In this document: positions 26,637-32,469 of the stretch, one piece after another
How the letters are laid out: each line of letters begins with the position of its first letter
How positions within the stretch are numbered: the first letter of the stretch is position 1
Source of the DNA: Bacteroidota bacterium
GTDB lineage: Bacteria > Bacteroidota > Ignavibacteria > UBA10030 > SZUA-254
Direction of reading: 5' to 3'
DNA: 32,469 nucleotides
Assembly: GCA_030019075.1 (NCBI GenBank)
Contig: JASEHD010000020.1
Coordinates: 1-32,469, forward strand
Translations under genes and position numbers: made by a program
Notes under the pieces: generated by a model
Seen by the model: only the letters and a program-made list of their open reading frames with translations
What the model was told of the DNA's origin: nothing
Databases searched by the model: none

Positions 26637-27512
26637 CTATTCAAACCGACGAGCTTTACGGTTCCATGTGTACCACTGTAAGCCATTCTTTTTGGGGATA
26701 TCATTTACTAATAGTTCCCAGCTAATAGTAATTTTATTAATATTTTCTTGTTTATCTTTATCAACGTTGATGTCTGTTTTATAAACAGTCGTCGAGTCAC
26801 CTGCGATATCGTCATGCAGCGTCTCGGTTCGGTTTGTGACGAATGACAGTACTTCTCTAACTCCATTTACTTCAAAAGTGAAATATTTTTTTATTTCTTC
26901 TTTAAAAATATCAGGTCCATCACAACACGGATTTTCATTAGAGATAAGCATGATGATACTAATTGATGAGATTCCATGAATCTGCATTTCTTCCTCCAAA
27001 CCGATGCGTGTTAGTTCCGAACAATTATCGCATGGTTTTGAATGTGGAATAAATTTGAGTTGGGATGAGAGATTGTCAATGGTTAAAAGTACGAGCCGCT
27101 CGTCATAAAATTTATCACCATATTCTTTCGTACCCGAAAAACAAGTAAAAACGAGTAATACCTGCTGAAGATTTTTGTCATGATTTTTTAAGTAAAGTAC
27201 TCGTAATACGGTTGATGCAGTCCCTTTTGCAACTTCCCTCCATGCAGAGATCATCTGTGTGCAGCCATCCTTATATTCTTTTGGAAAATATCTGGTTATT
27301 AGCTGTTCAATTTTATCATCTATTTGACCTGGCGTACCAGTGAGAGGTTCAAAGTAATTTTTCAATTGAGCATGATCTTTACCCTTTATCGAAACCTGAT
27401 AATGCGATTGGGGGAGATTTAAACCTGCAATTAGATATGAGGTCAGTGAAGCACTTAAAAATAGTGTGAGTAAAATAATGGACGATATTTTAGCTATAAT
27501 TCTAATATACAT
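26637..27512 (-). CDS. Exported protein of unknown function
   Basis: I do not recognise the family. 291 residues; the ATG at 27512 has AGGAG about 10 nt upstream. Residues about 7-30 form a single hydrophobic signal or anchor. The mature part contains an early helical region (DDKIEQLITRYFPKEYKDGC), strands such as TVLRVLYLK and VLLVFTCFSG, and several cysteines, including a CDNC pair and a CC pair (NPCCDGPD). The end is polar and has a WELLV ... LQWYTWN pattern. The cysteine pairs could form disulfides after export; this is inference. It lies about 98 nt downstream of nrdJ and is followed by the DUF2914 gene. Confidence 0.65.
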   Translation of the reverse strand: MYIRIIAKISSIILLTLFLSASLTSYLIAGLNLPQSHYQVSIKGKDHAQLKNYFEPLTGTPGQIDDKIEQLITRYFPKEYKDGCTQMISAWREVAKGTASTVLRVLYLKNHDKNLQQVLLVFTCFSGTKEYGDKFYDERLVLLTIDNLSSQLKFIPHSKPCDNCSELTRIGLEEEMQIHGISSISIIMLISNENPCCDGPDIFKEEIKKYFTFEVNGVREVLSFVTNRTETLHDDIAGDSTTVYKTDINVDKDKQENINKITISWELLVNDIPKKNGLQWYTWNRKARRFE

Positions 27513-27610
27513 TTCAACGATACTCCTATTAATACAAATCAGTTATTAAACAAATATATATCGTGGGGATATAAAAAGCAATTGGGAGAATTAAATCTTA
27601 AGAAATTAAC

Positions 27611-30361
27611 TCAAGAACAACCGGATGTTTCGCCGCAGTTTCTGCACTTATAGCATGACCCGCTCCTTACCATGATGCTGCCGCATTGATGGCAAGGCGG
27701 TGCATCGGCTTGGGCATGGAAGACTTCTTGTTCTTTCTGTTCCCGCGTCGGTGCAGTCAAAATCTTAATCTCAATTGGTGAATCGTCTGTCGTATGGTCG
27801 GTATCGTCGAAGCTTCTCACCTGATCATCAGGCAGGAGGAATTTTTTCCCCAACCAACGGAAAATATAATCGAGTATCGATTTTGCCATCGGGATATCTT
27901 TGTTTCCGGTAAAACCGCTGGGCTCGAATCGCATATGCGAGAACTTTTCAATAAGAACGCGAAGTGGAACGCCATATTGCAATGCCATTGAAACCGATGT
28001 TGCAAACGCATCCATTAAACCTGATATCGTTGATCCTTCTTTCGACATGGTAATAAAAATTTCACCGGGGGTGGCATCTTCATACAATCCGGCAGTAATA
28101 TAACCCTCATGACCTGCGATGGAGAATTTGTGTGTGAGTGCTTGTCGTTCGTCAGGTAAACGCCGGCGTATTGGTTTTTGTTTAACTTTGCCAGAAGTTT
28201 GGTCAAGACTTGTATTCAAGGGCTGTGTTCGCTTGCAGCCATCACGATAGATTGCGATTGACTTTAAACCCATTCTCCATGCTTCAATGTATGTGTTGAT
28301 AATATCTTCGGGTGTAACATCGTTTGGCATATTGACTGTTTTCGAAATAGCGCCGGAAATGTATGGCTGAACGGCAGCCATCATCTTTACGTGTCCCATA
28401 TATTGAATTGAACGCTTGCCTTTTGCAGGTTTGAAAGCGGAATCGAAGATTGAGAGATGCTCTTCTTTCAAATGGGGTGCGTTTTCGATTGTATCGTTCT
28501 TATCTATGTACGCCATTATATGTTCAATCTGTTCATCTATGTAACCGAGTTTTTTTAGGGCAAGAGGGACAGTCTGATTCACTATCTTCATTAATCCACC
28601 TCCAGCCAGCTTTTTATATTTTACCAATGCAATATCCGGCTCAATACCTGTGGTGTCGCAATCCATCATAAAACCAATTGTACCTGTTGGAGCAAGAACA
28701 GTAGTTTGTGCATTCCGAAAACCGTATTCACGCCCGAAAGTAATAACATCATCCCAAACTTTGCGTGCAGCAGTAAGCAAATCGCCTGGCACATATTTAT
28801 CGGGAATTTGATCGGCTGCTATTCCATGCATTTTCATAACTTTCAGCATCGAATCACGGTTTTTCTTGAAACCTTTGAATGGACCGAGATCTCTTGAAAT
28901 CAAAGCCGATTGTTTGTATGCTTGTCCGCACATCAATGCGGTTATTGCAGAAGAATATGCACGTCCTTCCTCGCTGTCATAAGCAAGCCCCCGCGCCATG
29001 AGCAGTGCGCCAAGATTGGCATAACCCAAGCCCAACGGCCTGAAGTTATGACTGTTCTGCTCAATCTTTGATGTTGGATAGCTTGCGTTATCGATTTCTA
29101 TTTCTTGTGCAGTGATAGTGATGTTTATCGCATGGCAGAAAGATTCAGAATCGAATTCACCGTCATCAGATCGAAACTTCATTAAGTTCAATGATGCAAG
29201 ATTACATGCAGAGTCGTCGAGAAACATATATTCACTGCAAGGATTTGATGCGTTGATTAGTGCGCTGTTCGGGCAGGTATGCCATTTATTAATTGTTGTA
29301 TGGAATTGTATTCCCGGATCGCCGCAAATCCATGCTGCATCAGCCATCTCTTTTATAAGATCATGGGCGCGGTATCTATCCATTGGATATCCACCATGGA
29401 CAGCCCTCGTCGTCCATTCTCGGTCTTCAACGACAGCCCGCATATATTCATCAGTTACACGAATGGAATGATTAGCATTTTGATAGAATACTGAATCGTA
29501 TGCACCGCCCTGAATATTGAAGCCGCCATTGTATCCCGCGTCAATCAAAGCCCATGCTTTTTTTTCTTCTTCAGCTTTGCAGTGAATAAAAATAGAGATA
29601 TCTGGATGGTCAACGTTAAGAATTACCATCTTTGCGGCGCGTCGGGTTTTCCCGCCGGATTTAATAACACCGGCGAATGCATCATATCCCTTCATAAACG
29701 ATACAGGTCCCGATGCTGTGCCTCCACCCGAAAGACTCTCTTTCGACGAGCGTAAAGTCGAAAGATTAGTTCCAGTTCCTGATCCCCATTTAAAAAGTTT
29801 ACCTTCAGTCTTTGCTAATTCAAGAATTGAGTCCATTGTGTCATCGACTGAATTAATGAAGCATGCTGAACATTGGGGTTTCTCTTCAATGCCCACATTG
29901 AACCATACCGGACTGTTGAATGACATATATTGATTTACCAGAAGATATGTCAGTTCAGCATAAAATGTTTCAGCATCTTCATCTGAAGCAAAGTAATTTT
30001 GTTCTTTACCCCAGACAGTCATAGTACGTGAAATACGATCGATTAATTGTTTGACACTCGTCTCGCGCTGCGGGGTTCCAATTTTTCCATAAAAATATTT
30101 AGATGCAACAACATTCGTTGCAGTGATTGACCAAAATCTTGGCACTTCGACATTATTTTGTTCAAATATAATCTCGCCTTTTTCATTATTAATAATCGCT
30201 GTCCGAAGTTCCCAATCAATAGTATCGAATGGATGCACATTTGCCTTTGTAAAAAATCTTTTGAAAGTTAACCCGCGTCTCTGTACTTTTATGTCGGATC
30301 TAACAGTCGATGTCCTTGACTCTTCGGTGCTATTAAAAAGCGTTGTCTCACTATTTGCCAT
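27611..30361 (-). CDS. nrdJ: Adenosylcobalamin-dependent (class II) ribonucleotide reductase
   Basis: It reduces ribonucleotides to deoxyribonucleotides using a B12-derived radical, so it works with or without oxygen. 916 residues; ATG at 30361 with AAGGAG 9 nt before it. Key residues: the redox pair Cys167 (CSACFIN) and Cys386 (DDSACNLASLNL), and the active-site NPCSE with Asn373, thiyl Cys375 and Glu377. Conserved segments include FNSPVWFNVG, KWGSGTGTNLS and LAPTGTIGFMMDCDTTGIEP. A TSCPD-type domain lies at about 735-840 and a C-terminal zinc-ribbon-like tail (CHQCG ... CYKCRNCG) provides the thiols that re-reduce the active site. No B12 transport or NrdAB genes are in the window. No cobalamin riboswitch was recognised upstream. 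A perfect 10-bp inverted repeat lies at 30390-30420 in the leader. Confidence 0.97.
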   Translation of the reverse strand: MANSETTLFNSTEESRTSTVRSDIKVQRRGLTFKRFFTKANVHPFDTIDWELRTAIINNEKGEIIFEQNNVEVPRFWSITATNVVASKYFYGKIGTPQRETSVKQLIDRISRTMTVWGKEQNYFASDEDAETFYAELTYLLVNQYMSFNSPVWFNVGIEEKPQCSACFINSVDDTMDSILELAKTEGKLFKWGSGTGTNLSTLRSSKESLSGGGTASGPVSFMKGYDAFAGVIKSGGKTRRAAKMVILNVDHPDISIFIHCKAEEEKKAWALIDAGYNGGFNIQGGAYDSVFYQNANHSIRVTDEYMRAVVEDREWTTRAVHGGYPMDRYRAHDLIKEMADAAWICGDPGIQFHTTINKWHTCPNSALINASNPCSEYMFLDDSACNLASLNLMKFRSDDGEFDSESFCHAINITITAQEIEIDNASYPTSKIEQNSHNFRPLGLGYANLGALLMARGLAYDSEEGRAYSSAITALMCGQAYKQSALISRDLGPFKGFKKNRDSMLKVMKMHGIAADQIPDKYVPGDLLTAARKVWDDVITFGREYGFRNAQTTVLAPTGTIGFMMDCDTTGIEPDIALVKYKKLAGGGLMKIVNQTVPLALKKLGYIDEQIEHIMAYIDKNDTIENAPHLKEEHLSIFDSAFKPAKGKRSIQYMGHVKMMAAVQPYISGAISKTVNMPNDVTPEDIINTYIEAWRMGLKSIAIYRDGCKRTQPLNTSLDQTSGKVKQKPIRRRLPDERQALTHKFSIAGHEGYITAGLYEDATPGEIFITMSKEGSTISGLMDAFATSVSMALQYGVPLRVLIEKFSHMRFEPSGFTGNKDIPMAKSILDYIFRWLGKKFLLPDDQVRSFDDTDHTTDDSPIEIKILTAPTREQKEQEVFHAQADAPPCHQCGSIMVRSGSCYKCRNCGETSGCS

Positions 30362-30389
30362 CTCAAATTCTCCTTTTTCCTAACAGTTA

Positions 30390-30420
30390 TTTTCATTCGG
30401 TTATATTAAACGAATGAAAA
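30390..30420. promoter_or_regulatory. Perfect inverted repeat in the nrdJ leader
   Basis: TTTTCATTCG (30390-30399) and CGAATGAAAA (30411-30420) are perfect 10-bp arms around 11 bases, 29 nt upstream of the nrdJ start. It could be an operator or a leader hairpin. An ATATATATAG stretch near 30433-30442 resembles part of an NrdR box but lacks the conserved C, so that reading is weak. Confidence 0.5.
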
Positions 30421-30619
30421 GGCATTGGTTCAAAATATATATAGTTACAGTCAAGAAGTCAAGTAAAAAATTATTAAAATTTTATCAGGCAAATATTTTT
30501 TTGATTATTTTAATTTTTTTCCTTGACACAATCCGAAAATTGTAAAAATTGGGGAGTTTGCTTTTAATCTATCAAGACACTATTTTAAAATATTATTTTA
30601 TACATTAATGAGGTAAAAA

Positions 30620-32469
30620 ATGGCAGTTATTGAGGAATTTTCAACAATAGTTGAAATGTTTGACAAGGTAACGTTAAGGTTTCAAAATGATCAGCGCCCA
30701 ATGCTCATGCACAAAGTGGAGGGAAAATACCAGAAGATCGGTTACGGTGAATTAAAAATGAAGGTCGACAATTTTGCGCTCGGTTTAGCGGCGATTGGAG
30801 TAAAACGTGGAACAAATATCGCAATAATTTCTGAGAACCGCCCCGAATGGGTTATTGCTGATATGGCTATAATGAAACTTGGTGCAGTAAGCGTAGCTCT
30901 TTACCCAACATTAACACCTAAACAGATAGAATTTATTCTAATAGACTCTTGTGCAAAATATGTAATTGTTTCCAATCAGCTTCAGTTAAATAAATTACTC
31001 AAAGGGATCGATAGTATCCCTTTACTTGAAAAAATTATTCTGATTACAGATGATTTAAAAATAAATGATGATCGCATATATTCATTCTCCAAAGTGATTA
31101 AGATGGGTATAGAATACCGGAAAGACAATTCAGGATATCTCCAGAATGAAATGAATAAAATTAAACCTGAAGACCTGCTGACAATCATTTATACTTCTGG
31201 AACAACGGGAAATCCGAAAGGTGTAATGCTCAGTCATAAGAATCTTGTCAGCAACGTAATCGCATCAGCAGAATGTATCCTATTTAATCATGAAGATACA
31301 ATTCTTTCATTTCTACCTTTGAGTCACTCTTATGAGAGAATGGCGGGATATTACACTGCTGTTGCTTGCGGTGCAACTATTGCTTACGCTGAAAGCATTG
31401 ACACGGTGCGCGAAAACTTACTCGAAGTGCAGCCAACCATAGTTACAACTGTACCGAGATTGTTCGAGCGGATTTATAACCGTCTTATGAAGCAAATAAG
31501 CGATGAACCGAAAATTCGTCAGAAAATATTTTCGTGGGCAATAGGTGTGGGGAAAACTTATGCATGCGCACGTAAAAATAAAATCACATCTCCCACGTTA
31601 TCGCTGCAATATAAGATTGCTGATAAATTAGTATTTCAGAAAATCAAAGCACGTACAGGAGGGAAGATAAAATTTTTTGCTTCAGGAGGGGCGGCGCTCG
31701 CACCAGAACTTGGAGAATTTTTCGAAGCTATCGGAATTCAAATCGTTGAAGGATATGGAATGACAGAATCTTCACCTGTGATCAGTGTAAATCGACTTAA
31801 CGATTACAAATGGGGTACAGTCGGTAAACCTATTCCCGGTGTAGTAGTTAAGATTGCTGAGGATGGCGAGATACTTGTGAAAGGTCCTAACGTTATGATT
31901 GGATATTGGAACAACACAAAGGCAACAGAAGAAATTATTGATAAAGATGGATGGCTCCACACAGGCGATATCGGCATGTTGGATACTGAGGGATATTTAA
32001 AAATTACAGATCGTAAGAAGCATTTATTCGTCAGCTCCGGCGGTAAAAATATTGCACCGCAGCATATTGAGAATTTATTCTTGCAAAGTCAATTTATTGA
32101 CCAATTTGTTCTCATCGGTGATGGAAAAATGTATCTCAGCGCCCTTATCGTTCCAAATTTTGATATAATTAAAGAGTATGCCTCGAAACATCATATTACT
32201 TTCCAAACAGTAGAGGATTTGACGAACCATCTGGAAATCTACAAACTTTTAGAGACCGAGTTGAATAAAATTCAAAGAGACCTTGCAAACTATGAGCGTG
32301 TCAGAAAATTCACTATTCTGGATAGACCTCTTACAATCGAGAACGGTGAGATTACTCCGACCTTAAAACCGAGAAGGAAAATCATTGAGGAGAATTTCAG
32401 AGATGCTATCGCTAAAATAACGACAAATGTCGCCTCAGAAATGATTAAATTATACAAAAAAACTGAGGT
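30620..32469 (+). CDS. Long-chain acyl-CoA synthetase (AMP-forming), 3' end cut by window edge
   Basis: The frame is open from ATG 30620 (GAGGT ribosome site 5 nt before it) to the last base, at least 616 residues, so only a short C-terminal part is missing. It activates fatty acids to acyl-AMP and then acyl-CoA. Motifs of the adenylate-forming family are in order: the P-loop YTSGTTGNPKG (191-201), FLPLSHSYERM, TTVPRLFERIY, FFASGGAAL, GYGMTE (378-383), HTGD (447-450) and DRKKHLFVSSGGKNIAP with LKPRRK near the end. The pattern is of the FAA1/FadD15 group (long-chain) rather than acetyl-CoA synthetase. It diverges from nrdJ across about 260 bp of AT-rich DNA; TTGACA at 30523-30528 could be a -35 element, without a clear -10. 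Confidence 0.95.
   Translation, partial: MAVIEEFSTIVEMFDKVTLRFQNDQRPMLMHKVEGKYQKIGYGELKMKVDNFALGLAAIGVKRGTNIAIISENRPEWVIADMAIMKLGAVSVALYPTLTPKQIEFILIDSCAKYVIVSNQLQLNKLLKGIDSIPLLEKIILITDDLKINDDRIYSFSKVIKMGIEYRKDNSGYLQNEMNKIKPEDLLTIIYTSGTTGNPKGVMLSHKNLVSNVIASAECILFNHEDTILSFLPLSHSYERMAGYYTAVACGATIAYAESIDTVRENLLEVQPTIVTTVPRLFERIYNRLMKQISDEPKIRQKIFSWAIGVGKTYACARKNKITSPTLSLQYKIADKLVFQKIKARTGGKIKFFASGGAALAPELGEFFEAIGIQIVEGYGMTESSPVISVNRLNDYKWGTVGKPIPGVVVKIAEDGEILVKGPNVMIGYWNNTKATEEIIDKDGWLHTGDIGMLDTEGYLKITDRKKHLFVSSGGKNIAPQHIENLFLQSQFIDQFVLIGDGKMYLSALIVPNFDIIKEYASKHHITFQTVEDLTNHLEIYKLLETELNKIQRDLANYERVRKFTILDRPLTIENGEITPTLKPRRKIIEENFRDAIAKITTNVASEMIKLYKKTE

Noticed and set aside
26594-26704. Longer N-terminus for the DUF2914 gene
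   Set aside because: It would overlap the upstream exported-protein gene and hide the clear signal peptide beginning at 26593.
30421-30480. NrdR box upstream of nrdJ
   Set aside because: Only one partial match (ATATATATAG region) without the conserved C and without a second box at the usual spacing.
30362-30619. Cobalamin riboswitch upstream of nrdJ
   Set aside because: I looked for the conserved B12-box-like core and stems on the - strand and saw none; the region is too AT-rich and short.

Overview
The window is AT-rich bacterial DNA. Five very large secreted proteins end in the same type A sorting tail (YPNPFNP ... LGxEV ... SGVYFY ... KKxLLLK), the export signal of the type IX secretion system (T9SS). 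The exact wording of these tails, the many lipoproteins and the Ycf48/BNR propeller proteins point to the Bacteroidota-Chlorobiota group, most likely the Ignavibacteria lineage. That placement is inferred from protein style, not from a marker gene. No rRNA, tRNA, CRISPR array or transposase gene was seen.

Layout: (1) 3-3527 (+) is the 3' part of a T9SS-exported S8 protease, closed by a terminator that also serves the opposing operon. (2) 3569-8758 (-) is a four-gene run in transcription order: small lipoprotein, giant BNR-propeller T9SS protein, TPR lipoprotein, 3-methyladenine DNA glycosylase. (3) 8897-10616 (+) holds an FKBP-type prolyl isomerase lipoprotein and a DUF1684 lipoprotein, followed by a broken small gene (10625-10823). 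(4) 11167-13584 (+) is a hybrid histidine kinase with PAS, GAF and two receiver domains. (5) 13780-24364 (+) contains three giant T9SS cargo proteins: a phospholipase-D-type nuclease, an FN3 protein with an acidic calcium-type loop region, and a Ycf48-like propeller protein. (6) 24583-26151 (+) is guaA (GMP synthase). (7) 26198-30361 (-) holds nrdJ (B12-dependent ribonucleotide reductase), then an unknown exported protein and a DUF2914 protein. (8) 30620 to the window end (+) is a long-chain acyl-CoA synthetase, cut by the window edge.

The housekeeping genes (guaA, nrdJ, mpg, acyl-CoA synthetase) are ordinary in make-up and are interleaved with a surface and secretome block. The least expected signal is a family of short palindromes, mostly 6-bp arms around a 3-base loop such as TCCGCC-NNN-GGCGGA. 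They sit in frame inside genes: four lie in the DNA glycosylase gene, one of which appears to have extended its C-terminus, and others lie inside the T9SS sorting tails. A 24-base insert also occupies the same position in two sorting tails, and 7-base tandem repeats lie in two tails. Intergenic gaps at 17.3-17.5 kb and 24.4-24.5 kb carry further palindromic repeats, one of them shared between the two gaps. Together these suggest REP-like elements that tolerate or exploit coding insertion, comparable in concept to the Rickettsia palindromic elements.
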